A stretch of DNA of 64,000 nucleotides, from the NCBI RefSeq assembly GCF_001625305.1, contig NW_017803943.1:1919195-1983194 (forward strand), in the 5' to 3' direction. The notes under the pieces are model-generated. The model had not been told where the DNA came from and ran no database searches. It worked only from the letters and a program-made list of their open reading frames with translations. Positions within the stretch are counted from its first letter, which is position 1. Each line of letters starts with the position of its first letter. The position numbers were made by a program, and so were the translations under genes. Positions 11,940-25,700 of the stretch are shown piece after piece. The stretch comes from Branchiostoma belcheri. Its lineage: Eukaryota; Chordata; Leptocardii; Amphioxiformes; Branchiostomatidae.

Positions 11940-12190
11940 TACATTTTATTTAGGAATGGGACATTCTTTGTAGTTACATCGCAGTAAACAAGTAAACAGT
12001 TGCAAGACATTTGGCGTATAGACGAACAGTAGCCGACCTCGCCGAACACAAGCAAACCCTGGTCCTGACTTAGTCCTAACCATGGTTGTGGGGAGTTCGA
12101 CAGACCACCCAAAGCGACTTGCACCACCCACACCCCCTTCAAAATTTGAGCGGTATTCTACGACCCATACGCCCGGTAGGTCTTTGGCAA
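11940..12190 (-). repeat. Repeat family C copy, inverted
   Basis: Contains gaacagtagccgacctcgcc, a ggtcctgacttagtcctaac block and the inverted family word accatggttg. The open frames across this interval are repeat shadows. Confidence 0.6.
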
Positions 12191-14495
12191 CCGTCAATTT
12201 GATGGATCACCACTTCTTGCCTTCTCAATTTCAACTAGTAGGCGGGCATTGACAAGGAATTCAATATCCAACGTCTGAAATATTGGCAGACAAGGAAGCC
12301 GCAATACAGGAACATTTGTTCTAATATCGATCTCACATCCCCATAGAAGGTCTCTTGACATGGGGGAGGGGGGATCCCTTGCATTCACTCGCTTTGGACA
12401 GTGTTATTGTTTTCTGTCGCACCGACTGTAACTCTTACAGGGACTGGGTACGTCACCTGCGTTTTGTCACCGTCGTAGGGTCGTAAAGTTATAACTTAAG
12501 GGCGTTATTAGTGTAGTCGTCGATTTGTTGTACGAAATTCAGCTATCTTTCGTTACAGAAATGCTGTCTGAGATTCTTGCCAGTGGTTGGCTCTATCATA
12601 ATGTCTAATTCTTAAATCCTGCACCAAAATGGCATGACGTCCTACAAAGACTGTGACCGCAGGCCTTCAATTGTAATATCTTTCTCATCAACTCATAACC
12701 CTCAAGATTTCATTTGCGGGTGGATCAAGCTGTCATGTAACAAGTAACGTATCATAATTGGCTGTTGCAATCTCCTCAGCTCAGACGCCATTATTTTTAG
12801 CATTAGGTTTCCTACCATCTGCCTCACGAGACGTCAGTTATAAATGAGCAGCATTTTAAATCAGTCACATTTGATCCCATACTTTGCGTTACGTTCTACT
12901 AGGGAATTAAATATCGCTTTTTGATGACTTTGATTTTATGGTGTTTATGTATGTGGGGTCTTCCTCGTGCTGGCAATGGCCCCGTAAATATGACGGTTCA
13001 CTGTAGGTTTCTGATTATGCGATGCACAGTAAATACACATGAGAGTCGTGGGCATAAACGAATGATATAGGTAATATGTCAACCAAGGAACTAATATCAC
13101 CGCTGTTTACACCGTGTGGGTTCCACTAATTAGTTAAAATGAAAACCAAACTCGTAAAATGAGTCCCGTCCTAATGATGATAGAAGAAGACAATTGCTTT
13201 ATTTGCATGCAGTAAGTAATAATAGGATGTTTATCAAAGTCAGAAAAGAAAGGACGTTTTTTGAATTCCCTAAAAAATCATTCTTGTTATGAATGCCACT
13301 GTATCCACTAAAATGTGAGTTTAACTTTTCAGACATATAAAGTCAATCCTGGAATTAATACAACGGATATGATGAAGGTAGCCATGTATTTTTCTTTGCT
13401 TATGATGACATGACATCATAAGCAATGTCATTGTGACATTCTTCGTACCATCTTCGTAGGATAGCAAACTAATATTCTCGAATGTAGTCGCGGATGTGTC
13501 GTACAAAATTCAGATGTCTTGATTCTGTTTTTGTTTCAGCCAACTTTAAAAATTCTATGATGACAAAAATCGTACGACTTTCTACGACCTTCGTGCGACA
13601 TTCCCACGAATATCAACAGGATCATCCGCATTGCTTTATTCAGATCTGTATTTTGTAGGTGTGAACGCTGCAACTACCATATGGATTGAGTATTTTTGTG
13701 TGGGTGGCTGGTTGGTTGCCTCTGGTGTATTGCAGTGTCCTCTATATATCCTTTGACAAGATGAGTACTTCACACTTTGCGTATAGCTACAGGGGAAACC
13801 ATCCACACCGACTATCTCCCTACCCAGTGTCTTTGATGTTCTTGAGAATACGTGCATTGAATTAAAGCAACTGGTACACGCCGGTTTATGTCACTTCTAA
13901 GGACCAAGCGCATGTCTAAGTTATGGAAATCGCTTGCAAGCCCATAATGTAAAATAGAGTGTGCTCGATTTAGACACTACTGCAAAGTGAGCATAGTCTT
14001 GAATGCATGTGTATCTTAAAGTGGTTCCTTCGTAAACTTCTCAACACACACAAGGATAAATCGTCCTGGCACTGACCATTAGGAACAATCGATACGACCC
14101 GGTCTTTAGGAAGATTAACTCTCAACGTCGAAGATATCATCTGCCTCCGTGAAACTGCGGATCTTCTCATCCGCTTCGCAGTTTCCCTGGCGCCGTAAGG
14201 AAGACTAGAGGATCCTGTATCCCCGTGGATGTTTCTACTAAGATGAAGCACAGTGTAGACTTGGTAAATTCTTACCTGGAGGTTTAGGACGCCGTGTGTG
14301 GTCTCAAATTAACGTTAGCTTGACAGATGATTACTGCTGCAGGTTTTCCAAAACAGATCCCAGATGGAGTCATCTACATACCTGCACAGTAGAGGCGAGA
14401 GAAGTGTGTGCAAATGTGCCTGATGTTTAAGGCATGTAATGCACTTAAATGTCGGTGAAACTAGATTTTCACTCAATTTTCTGGTCACTCTTTTA
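12191..14495. other. Unassigned
   Basis: No gene, RNA or strong repeat recognised. Small open frames near 13636-13857 and 13970-14251 (minus) have no supporting features. Confidence 0.35.
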
Positions 14496-14499
14496 ATGT

Positions 14500-14800
14500 A
14501 ATACGTTTAAATCAGCCCTAACCGATAGCATACTGATATCTGTGAGGCACAAATGTGATGCCGTTCACGTAAAACATTTGCTTGTTTTGTATCTTGGGCT
14601 GTTCTATGTATGGGCAGTACCCAAAAATAAAGAGACGCATTACGTAACTTGCAATGCACTATTTAAAACGTTTCAAGTATGATATAATGACGAAAACGTG
14701 CTAAGGAATGCAGTATATGTTAATGTCAAATGACAAATTTCCTCTTTTGGGATATTTTCATTGTCGTTTCGCCGCCCTAAAATTACGTTGGGTGCCTGTA
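14500..14800. mobile_element. MITE-like element, family B
   Basis: Contains gatagcatactgatatctg, aataaagagacgc, cgtttcaagtatg, a gacgaaaacgt block and the terminal-type gccgccctaaaattacgttg followed by ggtgcct. Same word order as the copy at 27945-28200. Confidence 0.7.
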
Positions 14801-15159
14801 ACAAAATAAACAATTGTTTTATACAAGAAACCATAGCAAAGAATTGATTGATCGCGCGCTGTTTCAGGCTGCTGATTATCATTATACGGTGTTTGATGGC
14901 GTTAGGCTGTTACCCTGCTCTCACATGCAATGGGCTTACAATCCGGGGGTATTGAACATGCCAGTGACCAAGATCAAGATAGATGGACTCTAATTTGAAA
15001 TAATTGTGTTATTCGTCACTCGAAGCGAAGGTCCTTGGAATAGCAGGCCAATCTGTATGCTATGTATAGCTCCTTGACTCTGAGGGGACAGTTTGGTGTT
15101 GAACGTCACCTTTATGTAACATGCCCGACGTAAAGTAGAGATGTTGGTTAAAAGGGTAA
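14801..15159. other. Unassigned spacer
   Basis: Nothing recognised between the family B and family C elements. Confidence 0.3.
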
Positions 15160-15430
15160 AGCCCGTGTCACACATTCACGAATTCGGTGTTCCGAACGCT
15201 AGCCTGGCGTACCCTAACTAAGGTTAGGAGTAGGTCGGCTTAAAGTCGACTGGTGTTCGACCTAGCCCTAGCCGAATGTTTCAAAGTGTTAAAACATTTG
15301 GAAACTGGTCGATAGATTCGATCATGGTCGTATTAGGTTGTAAGTCAGCAGAATACCAGCCAATGATTCGGGAGTAAGTCAGCCGTATTAGGGGCGTGTT
15401 TGGTAGTCAAGTTTGACTCGATTTCACTCA
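15160..15430 (+). repeat. Repeat family C copy
   Basis: Begins agcccgtgtcacacattcac and contains taaggttaggagtaggtcgg and a gttcgacctagccctagccg block; same word order as at 11020 and 54850. Confidence 0.65.
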
Positions 15431-17425
15431 AATTCGTGACCAGACTGTCCTGGGTGATGAACTGACTATTGAGCAGGATGACTTATATATTGCAGCATAG
15501 CATTCTCCTTTCTGACTCTTTGCATGCCCCTTGAATACATCGCTAACATGGCCTAATAGGGGAAACACTGTTATAAATCAACAACATTTGTGTGAACAGT
15601 GGGTGGGTCTGACATTTGTGTTTGGCAGCGATTAATGTCATAAAACCAGACAGTGGGTGAAAATTAAAATTCCATTTGGGTTACAACTAATCTTGTATGT
15701 TACGTCTGAATGGTCATTGCTTCTAACCTGAAGTTGTATTTCTTACTACTGTATTTCTTATGAAGAAGATCTGCTTGAAATCATGAAAACATGACTTTTG
15801 TTAGATCTTATAGATTAAATGTAGATGATACTTTTTCTTTCTACCACAGAAAAGAATCTGTACTTTTACATTTGACTGTTGATTTGTTCAGCCCCCATCT
15901 GGCTCCACCACAAACTACCAGAATGTAAACAAACATGGCTGACGATTGTGTTTACAGGTTTTAAACACACTCGTAAGGCGCCATCATATTTTGGCACTTC
16001 CTGAATGGTCTACTTGTAAAGACAGAAATTAGTAATGAGCCAAGTTTTAAAAAAAGTGATTCATATTACAGCTATTTCCTTGGCTGTTATAACTGTTCTG
16101 AAAGTAGTGCTGATATGAGAGACGAATAGGCCTAAATAAACAGTTGCCCTTACATGCCACGCCGCTCTTGACATACGGCACTGTTATGGATAGATGTATA
16201 CGCGCAGGCTAAAAGCGAAGTCGTGTCTTCATCTAGTAGAGTGCCGTTTTATCCTGAGATTATGAATAGCATGACAGTTAATATATTTCACAGCATGACA
16301 GAAAGAGCTGTTTCATGTTTGTATAGCATTAGTAGTCAGCTTATGTAACTTTTACTTGGGTAGCTGTCACACTATATGAACTGACGTCTTAGTACCTTAA
16401 AGGCGATTATTGAAAAAAATGTCGCTGTGACTGCTCTCATAGCAGAGGTTTATCTAGGTTTCACGTTTGTTTTGACGTATTTTTATCTCGCTTTCTTTTC
16501 TGCACTGGTATCTAAATTTATTTGCGAGTCGTGTATTGCGTACTATCGAACCAATTCGATACAGTTTTACCAATTTGATACTGTCTTGCAGCCACTAAAC
16601 GATCTGCTCGGAGATTAGTTTTTTATGGGGTTATTTTAATGCATTAAAGACTCAAGGGAGCAAAAATTGTCTTGATCAATACAATGCCAGCTATAAAATA
16701 ATTAGAAAACTTTTCTGTCAATATTTCAACATTTTCATGCGAAAGAAAGGCTTTGATAATTTGATTCTTGTCACCGTAGAATATGGAATCAGCTACCTAA
16801 AGAGTTTACTTGCGTGTGTATTTCTGATATTTACTATAGGTTCTATTAGTATTACAGACATAATTGAAATCACTAGCACGATTAGCACAGCAATCAGTTC
16901 ATTTCTGCTCACAGAAAATTCGAACAATAATCTCGTGGTTTTCTTTCTCACTGAAATTCCGTAAAATGTCATACGTAAACGCTGCTGAGCATATTGGATC
17001 CATATGGTTCGCTTCCCAAACGGAACAAAGCTCAATGTTGCACAAAAGAGAAAACATGACAAATGTCATGAAGACATCTGCTTGAGGAAGGCTGGTGGAA
17101 GATGATTCATGTCTCCAACCAAAAGGGTGGACGCGACCACTAATGGCTATGCCCGAGCGGGAATGGAACCCTCGCCCTCAAGTGAATTTAATCCATACGA
17201 CGAAGCAACAAGATAACAAATCACTTGTAAAGAGCAACATGTATGATATACAATAGCGAAAGCCATGAAAGATACGACCTTTCAGAGGTAAATGTCACTA
17301 CTCCTTACTCCTAAATCGAAGAGGTTATATCCATATTACCATTACAGTGGTGACATCCGGCCAGTCTCGATGGGTCATCTTTACCGGTAGAAATGTAGTC
17401 ACATATGGGTACTTTACATTCACAT
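15431..17425. other. Unassigned AT-rich DNA
   Basis: Open frames at 16427-16618 and 16737-17085 are hydrophobic but lack starts in good context, splice support or a second exon. I could not assign a gene. Confidence 0.3.
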
Positions 17426-17802
17426 TAAAGGCATCCGATACAATTTCTGGGCGGCAAAACGGAGAATAATCTGCACAATTATAAAGTAATCTATTAACAC
17501 ATACTGCCCCACATTAGCACATTTGCACTAAATAATATTTCTTACTTTGGGCGTTGTGGCATTTAAAACAGTTCAGTTCATTGCAGGAACAATGCAGAAA
17601 GTGCAGAAATAAGCCCCAAGATGAATCCTTTGGTTCAAAACACAAATCAGCCCTGGGTCCTACCAGTACAGTCATCATTTGTCAAAATACATTTAGAAAC
17701 TAAGATTTCCTTGAACTGGCATTTGTATGTAGATAAGTGACCAGGAGATTGGCTTTGTAAAAACTGGTTTTCAGACCCTAAAAACTGCATCGGGCACCTT
17801 AA
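17426..17802. mobile_element. MITE-like element, family B, both ends present
   Basis: Left end aaggcatccgatacaatttc followed by tgggcggcaaaacgg. The right end is the inverted counterpart, aactgcatcgggcacctt, at about 17785-17802. Length about 375 bp, with no coding capacity. This copy helps define the family's terminal inverted repeat. Confidence 0.75.
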
Positions 17803-18683
17803 AACATGTAACAAAACGCTGCGGAGTGATTCCAAGAACCAATTTGCAAGTCACTTCATTACAATACCCAGCAGATTGAAATCGCTTTCCTGGGAATATA
17901 GAAGGCCCCAGGTTTTGAGAAGTTGTGACGTTGGACGATTGTAAGGAGGTGATAACAACGGAGGCCAATGCCTTGATTTATACATACCTCCAATATCTTC
18001 TCGATAAAGTTTTTATTGCTTTAGACAAGACGCAGGTATATTTATGACTTGGTATACCACGTACTTGCCTGCAGGATCCACATATTGCAAAGACACATCG
18101 TCGATGGTGAACAAATATAAAGAGTTTCGTGATAAGATATACATGTATAAACACTGGCTGAGTCAATACTTCCTGATACGGAAGACTTTTGTAAAAATTC
18201 TTCAGTTGCTAAGTGAATTATATTTTTTCTCTTTAATAAGGACCCGTTCCACTCTATGAGGGTGGTGCACATCTCCATTTCTGTAGCTCTTGGGCCATAC
18301 AGTGGTGCAAACATTACAGCAGGCTAGTCCGCTCGTAGTGTTGTGTGTTTGACCATCCCGTACTGTTTCTCATTGATGCAAAGGAGAGAAACCATAATAT
18401 ATGTACCATTTTTTTAAAGTCGTTGGTGTCTGAACTTTCAGATTTCTTACTTTCTTATTCAAGAACAAAATAGACAGTTACATTCACCATAAAACTGCTG
18501 TTTTTCAACCGCAAGAGATGAATGGGTTCACGATGCAAGGATAATCTCGATCGAAAACATGCTATTGTGATGAACAACCTTCTTCCAACTATCGATGACA
18601 TGTTGAGATTGTAGTCCCTACCTAATCTTCAAGATCCCCAAACTGCATACAATTTGCCTTTCACCATGATCTCTATTCATAGT
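17803..18683. other. Unassigned
   Basis: Open frames on both strands around 17978-18314 lack domain or splice support. Confidence 0.3.
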
Positions 18684-19085
18684 CAGGCTGTGTTGATTTG
18701 ATTATAGGATGACGTCGTCTTTCGCATAAATTTTCGTCATTTTCGTCATACTGTAATCAAAAATCGTACAAAGCAGCAGATATATGCTGTAACTTGAAAA
18801 TTACAAAAAATATTGCAAAACGATGCTAATGTCGTAGCATGCCAAAATCAATTTGGCAAAGGTAAAGAAGAAAATATGAAGAAATGAAAATAAATAATCT
18901 ATTTTTCGCCAAACCATACTCTTTGTGTTTAGTTAGTTCATCAACCTTCATGAGTGGCAGGCGACAAGTATGATTGTCAGCACAGCAAAGGCACTTTGTT
19001 GTCAAACTTTAGTATTCGCACGCTCGCATCAGTTTTTGGGTTCCAACAGGACGTCATCTGTATAATCAAATCAACATGGCTTGAA
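18684..19085. mobile_element. MITE-like element, family A, first subtype, complete
   Basis: Left end caggctgtgttgatttgatt, right end aatcaaatcaacatggcttg; inverted repeats extend about 35 bp, including gatgacgtcgtc versus gacgtcatc. About 400 bp, no coding capacity. Subtype-1 words: tcgtagcatgccaaaatcaa and cacgctcgcatcagtttttg. Confidence 0.8.
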
Positions 19086-19944
19086 TAATGATCTAAGATC
19101 ATTATGACGAATGGTCTCTGATAGAGGCGATATTCTAATGTCATCAGATCTTTTGATTGATTGTTATATCATAATCTTGAGCAATGAATCATTTTGAATA
19201 TACCATCGTTATAAATGAATAAATCAACGTATGAACTTTCAACAATCTTACAAGTACAATGTACGGCGGTAAAATAACAATTCTCTCTGAGTGTCTGATG
19301 TGATATGGTGTCGACCTTTTTCTTTAAATTTCAAGACAATGCCCGTTATAAGATACAGTGTAACCCAAAAGGGTAGCGACCATAATGCAATTAACGTCGT
19401 GTACGGCCCTTCCTTCGTCGCGATTGGGGGATCATTTAGCCAAGTAGAACTTATGCGACCACTCTTGTCAAGAAGGACCAACAGGGAACGGACAAAAATC
19501 GAATCCAATCTTCACCTTCCTATTGATGTTCGATAAGGAATTACTCGCGAGAAATTGGGAGATCTTGGGTCAATGAACCTCTACAAAAGACACTGGCGCT
19601 AAGGCCTTTGACGGATTCCGCAAGTCCAAACAAGTAGCATGCTAATAGTAGAACTTGAGACGCTTCCAAGAATGTCTTGAAGATCCCACTATGGGTCACG
19701 GCTTTTTTGTCCAAGAAAGAGGACCCCAGACGATAGGTCAAAGAGTTATCCACTGGAAGCTGATGCTGGGGTAATTGGATACGTTTGAAACCTGAAATGA
19801 AGTTTCAACCATGTCTATTTACGTGTGCTAACACGTACATGGGGTTTGAGCAAAGCACTAAAAGGCTGGCATCTGTAAAGAAGGGCATGACTTTGTTGTA
19901 ACAGTGAAATACGTCATAAAAGGCAACGTACTTGGCCCTTGTAT
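19086..19944. other. Unassigned; short 18-bp repeat at 19899
   Basis: The word gtaacagtgaaatacgtc occurs near 19898-19915 and again near 21346 and 22135. No gene recognised. Confidence 0.4.
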
Positions 19945-20230
19945 TTTTCAAAGGCATCGATGCATCCAGTGCGATTTCAGGGCGGCAAAACTGGATTTTC
20001 AAAATCAATGTTGTGGTCATCCTTAAGGCGTAAGTTAGTCAACCCTATCCTATAGCATACTGATGTCTGTGGGGCAAAATTCGATGTCAATGATAGAAAA
20101 AATGTTGCTTGTTCCCTATCATTGGCTGGTTCTAGATTTCTATGGGTGATACAAAATAAAAAATACGCCTCACGTAGCTTGTTTTGGGCAATTTCAAATG
20201 CTTAAATGCTGGCAATGGTGACGCCTTCAA
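19945..20230. mobile_element. MITE-like element, family B (left part)
   Basis: Terminal block caaaggcatcgatgcatcca followed by gggcggcaaaactggatttt. It continues into atagcatactgatgtctgtg, cgcctcacgtagcttgtttt and a gggcaatttcaaatgctt block. The right end was not located. Confidence 0.65.
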
Positions 20231-23200
20231 AACTGTTAAATCTATGTTGCCATTGGGAGAGAGTCATTAAATGTGTACCATTTATTTTTTCCGGGATGTA
20301 AGTATTGTTCTGGGTGGTGCTAATTTGTGCAAGGTTTGTCTGTTTGGGTTCCAGAATTAGTAGTGTTGTGTAATGGTGTAACATTTATGTAGGTACTAGT
20401 GCATTATATGATGCTATTCGAGAGGTATTTCCCGGTAATCATTCTTAGCAAAATCGGTTGTATGGGGTTTTATATCATAAAACCCTCCCCACAGTCCAAA
20501 TGCATTCACTAAATCCCGAAAACCTCAAGGGAGTTTGAATTCTTCTTTTTTTCAACCGCAACAATGCATAATAGATTATATAATATAGCAAAGTCTCTGT
20601 CATATCGGCCATAATAGTACGCATAGTTTATTGCATTTCACCCTTAATAAAATAAAGAACAAGATCACAACGCCGCCAAATCCTCTTGTTCTCTCAGTAG
20701 CAATTTTAGCCAAGTCCTAAAGGTCTTTACCAAAAGCCATTCAAATATGCCTATCGAATGTAGACTTACGGCTGACCCTGGATTACCAACTGAAATGAGC
20801 TTGTTTTTCCGCTTGAAAGCGACGGCGATTTGTAAGGATAGGTCTGGATTTTTTCGTCAATGGCCAAGTCAGATTCTCATTTATAGAGGTTTACGGCCAG
20901 GCATCTCATGGGGCTAATGTATTTCTTTTCATGTAGAACATTCTTACAGCACATTTATAGCGTGGATCAGGTACAGGATGATCTTGTTTCTTTGAAATAA
21001 GATTATCATGTTAGTTGAAAATAAAGGCATATATGTATTCCAGAATAATCCAACGGATCGAACACAAGGGCACCTTTCAATGTCACTTCCATAAATGTTC
21101 TTTTGTTTTATGAGATCATGAAGTATATACGAAGTGCCTCCACAGTCCATGAAGTAGTAGTATTGGCATTTCGGTTTCATTTACGAGTTTCAATATTGAA
21201 TGATGGTTTGATTGAGTGATAAACAGATCATTTCTGGGTATTATTCTAGGTCATCGAGCACTGTACGGTATCCGCTCACTCAATACTACTGTTACTCACT
21301 GGGATAAATACAGATCTCATCGTGGATTCTACAGAGCAATTTTGTCGTAACAGTGAAATACGTCATACCTTTTTACTTTGCCAGCAGTGTAGCTGGCAGC
21401 ACTCGTAACGCCTGAACAATGAACGGTACGGATGCTCGTATTTTGCTCGGTCTATAATCAAAAAGCCTCTGGCTAACCAGCTAATAAACTTTATTACTCT
21501 TCGCATTCGATGCTTCAAGGAATAAGGTTGCTGCAGAAGTTTGATTGAAAAAAAGCTATCTGGGAAAACATAGAGCTTTAGAATGCAGCAGTACGAAATG
21601 CCAGTAATCTGTCTATGTCATTCAGATGAAGTGGGGAGGGGGGTTCAAACGATAGCTAGTTCCGTTACGGTAGATTTATGAGTTGAAGGCAGGGAGTTTA
21701 CGGCTTAGTGTAATTGGCCCGAAGGCGTGTATGAAGAAAGCTGGGTTGGACCTGGTGGACAAGCTGTGTAGGAACGATATCCGGGAGATGTGTGGGCGAA
21801 TAGTCCCTTTATTTTGTCACAGAATCGGGGGATTAAATGCAAACATAAGCCTGTCATTCACGTTACTGCTGCCGGTACGTCCAACAAATGATCCGTTTAC
21901 GGGAAAATGACTCATCAGCGGAGCGTGCAATGATGCATTGATGAAGTAGACGGTAATTCGGCGGTTCCCGGCTTTAGCAGCAAAGTGCGTGCATATCTGG
22001 CCGAACCTTACACTCCGTAAGATTAATACGCATCCCAATAATCAGCCAAACGGCGGGAACCGAAGACGACCTTACATTTAGGTAATCAGAAACGACACAC
22101 TTGGGGAGATAAATTCATTCCACTCGTTAATTGTCGTAACAGTGAAATACGTCAAATAATCCAGCCATATATTTACTTCCAGTGTCACTGTAATTGAGAC
22201 ATTGCGAATGTATTTCCCAAACTGTGGTCACATACTAGGAAGGTCATTTCATGATTGAAAAACGCTCGTCTTCAAGTACGTGACTCGAATGCGCCAGACC
22301 AGTTTCATGTCTGCGACTAAAGCAAGATTCACGTATAGGCTTACAGAAGGACCTTAGGGCTCTTTCCTCTAAGAAAGGAGGTTTCTTCTTGTAGCTCAAT
22401 CGCAGTACATCAAGCTCTGAACCAAGACGCCACGAATTCTGGCCCACGGTGAAGACAGACGCAAAGTCATGGCTTGAGAGTCTTGAGATATGAAATCCTT
22501 GAAGATTCTCTTGGACCGTATCCTCTGCTCATGCAGTTAGTCCCATGGCGGCCATTTGCAAAGAGGGTTGTAGACAGTGCAGAAGAACAAAGATCACGAA
22601 TGCACCTTGATGTCACGCCTGCCTTGATGTCTTGGCTAGCCGGTTCCCCAACGTAAAGAGTTGTTGCATATGGAAAAGACATAAATAACGTGATTACGCA
22701 GTCAAGAGGATCAGGCCCTGTAGCTCTGGCTGTGGGTGCTGTACTGCGATAACAAAAGTTGCTGAATTGGTGGTAAGCCATATCGCATGGCCTTTAACCA
22801 GAACTAGAACAGTTTTGTATTGCCTGAACACGTCACAAAAGAGCTGTAAAACATCACAGCATACGTTAGACAAAAGAATGAAATGTAACTGCATTTTATT
22901 AAATAAGCAGATCAATTCGTATGTCTTCAAAGACATCAATGCAATTGGATGTTAGATGTATTATCATTGTATTGCACTATATGCACAGACACAAAGGTGC
23001 AATATAGAATAGCGCAAAAAGGTTCCCTTTCTATACTACCCATTGTGTAAAAGTTTCCACATAAGAGGTCAAGATCAACATGACCAAAGCATAAGCTCCC
23101 TTGTCAAAGAAATATTACCTAGAATATTACCTTTTAATCATAGATATAACATAGTGCATTCTTTTCAAGAAGCACAAGCATTGCGACATCGATCTTCAGA

Positions 23201-24055
23201 CGAGTGTCTTAATCTTGAAGAGAAAATGGCACGATCTTGAAACATGTTGATTCTATCAGCAACCTGCACATTTAAACAGCGATTGCAAGAGAAATTATAC
23301 GAGTATACTATAATAAAGTTAACAACGCTGTAAATTTGAAGACAGATATCACTTTGTAAACTTTTTGTCGTATATGTTGTCGGTAATTTCCGCCGCCATA
23401 CTAACTGGCAGGTCCAGGACTAGTATTGCTGAGATTCTATCTGGTTTCAGTCAATCCATGAGCTATATTACACTTTAAACCGCAAAGTTATATATAGATG
23501 TTTATGGAGTATTGGAGAGTATACCTCTACAGAGATTCGATTGTACCACGAGTAGATCATATGCAGCATCAATATCTGCTGCACATAGTAGCAGCCACCA
23601 TCAGATACAAATAGTGTTCTATAAATGAAGAAATGTTGCTAGTGTGTCCGTTAAAGGTTCGTTGTAACACGCCCAGAGACAGTCGGTATTGTTTGATGTC
23701 CGTCCACTTGCATTTCTGAATCTGAATATTTACGATGTTGGCGGGGACTGCGCTCTTTCGTCTTGTAACATCGTCGTAACGGTAAAGTTCTGTCATCTAT
23801 TTGCTCCTGGGGATAAAGAAAACATTCGGTGTTACGAAGAAACCTTTGCGTATGCAGGAAATAACTAGCTTTAAGGGGACCAATGGAAATTTAGGCCGAC
23901 ATATTTCGGATGAGAAAATCTGTCTGATGATATTGACATTTGTTGCTATTTCTTAGCACATGTCATCAGTTTTTACTTAAAGCAAACGAGCTACGAGAGG
24001 CGTCTATTTATTTCTTGGGTACCAGCCACAAATAGCTAAAGATAGAACACAATCT
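20231..24055. other. Unassigned; two copies of an 18-bp word
   Basis: The word gtaacagtgaaatacgtc lies at about 21347-21364 and 22136-22153. Open frames at 22467-22781 (minus) and 22474-22656 (plus) overlap in opposite directions and neither has a recognisable domain. No gene supported over this stretch. Confidence 0.35.
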
Positions 24056-24059
24056 GTCG

Positions 24060-24205
24060 TTTTCCATCAGTGACATGGCATTTTTGCCTTACAGATATCA
24101 GTATTCTATGAGGTAGGGTAGATTCAACTTCATGCATTAAAAGAATGGCCAGAAAATTTACGTTGAAAATCAAGTTTTGCCGCCCTGAAATTGCATTAGG
24201 TGCAA
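24060..24205. mobile_element. MITE-like element, family B (right part)
   Basis: Contains ttgccttacagatatcagta and gattcaacttcatgc. It ends with aatcaagttttgccgccctg followed by aaattgcattaggtgc, the right terminus also seen at 28520-28562 and 50110-50145. Confidence 0.65.
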
Positions 24206-25440
24206 GCGGAAGAAGGATACATGTGGTATCTCAATTTTCCATTATCTATTTAACAAATGCGTCATGCAATTCTCTCTATTGGTGCTGCTGAAAAAATTGT
24301 TTGATAAAACGTCCCAGGCTACTCGGTAACAATCGTTTGGTTTGGCAGTAAATTCGATTCAAAAATCCATCCTATAGAGCGTCTTGCCATTTCTGGATCT
24401 TTTAAATGATAGGGAATTTGCTTTCTTCTTCCAACATACCTTAGAAGAACACCTGTGTGTTCTAAGTGGAAGTGTTGCATACGAGCATTCACACTCAGGA
24501 ACTTGTGTGGAACTGCTCCGGCGACGACCTGTTTTGTGTTAAAATAATAATGATAACAACTATTAATTATAATTTTGTAAAACAAATTGTGCAGGGTACA
24601 ACGTATGCCATCTATTGCCATATATCAAATGCACAAGATACTAGACTACTTTGCAAAATGCCATACAATATTACAATATTAGATGAGTGATGTGCTTTGA
24701 AAATCAGTGGTAAAATTTATAACTTCTAGAAATGATTTCACAAATGATTTTAAAGGCACATTCACATCTCATTCTATATAGTCATTGGTCATTTGCTGTC
24801 ATTATATACGGCCTCCTTTGATCAGTATTGAAAATGGGAAAATACTGTTTCAATGATTTCAAACTTACCTTCCTTACTTTTAGCATAATGTTGTGTCAGA
24901 AATTGATGCTGCCATTGGACAGAATAGCCCAAACTAATTCGGAATCAACATTGCCAGGAGAGTGTGCATGATTTATAATCAGGACTCCAAAGCACTATAC
25001 TGACCTTGGCAATGTTTTATCATTAGCCAATACATATCATCCATAGTGTAGAAGCCATCTGCATAATAAGCAACGTTGATATCATTCTTTGTCATCCGTT
25101 ATATCGCTGTATTATTGGGTTTGAGTCGGGTGGTGCATCGCCAAATAATGAATATAAATCGCTCGTTCTATACAGATGTTGTAGTTTCGTGATATGGCAT
25201 TTGGCATTGTTTCAAGCATAGGCATTATAATTACAATATTCTCAGTCAGCAGACACCCTCGTAAACTAAACCTCAAGAGAGCTGCGATTGCTTAATGTAG
25301 AAGAAAATACATCATTACTGTACTATAAGTAATGCTGGAAACGTATGCAATAGCATTCACTCGGTTGTTTTTTCAAGGTTGATATTGTAGCGTGTATTTA
25401 AAGGTCTCTGTGATATATGTATAAGTGCCAAATGTGAAAG
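24206..25440. other. Unassigned
   Basis: No gene or clear repeat. Small open frames at 24319-24621 (minus) and 24466-24690 (plus) are unsupported. Confidence 0.3.
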
Positions 25441-25446
25441 TTTACA

Positions 25447-25700
25447 AATGCAAATGGCAGATACTACGTCTGTATCAATATATCTCAATATAAATGCATC
25501 TGATATGCGTGCACATGAATGCCAAATTGTCCAATTCGTCAAAAAATAAAAATAAATATAAAATAGTACAAATGAAAATTGTACAAATGAAAATGGAAGA
25601 TACTAGGTCTATATCAACATATCTTAATATAACTGCATATGATATGCGTAATACTATAAAATCGATGTAACTTGTCCAATTCATCCAAAAATAAACATAT
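25447..25700. repeat. Two-copy direct repeat, about 110-bp units
   Basis: The unit gcagatactacgtctgtatc, through atatgcgt, to ttgtccaattcgtcaaaaaa at about 25450-25550 is repeated with divergence at about 25588-25695 (gaagatactaggtctatatc ... cttgtccaattcatccaaaa). The overlapping minus-strand open frames are repeat sequence. Confidence 0.75.

Noticed and set aside
17140..17185. Possible tRNA gene around gcccgagcgggaatggaaccc
   Set aside because: No acceptor stem or correctly spaced A and B boxes could be formed on either strand.
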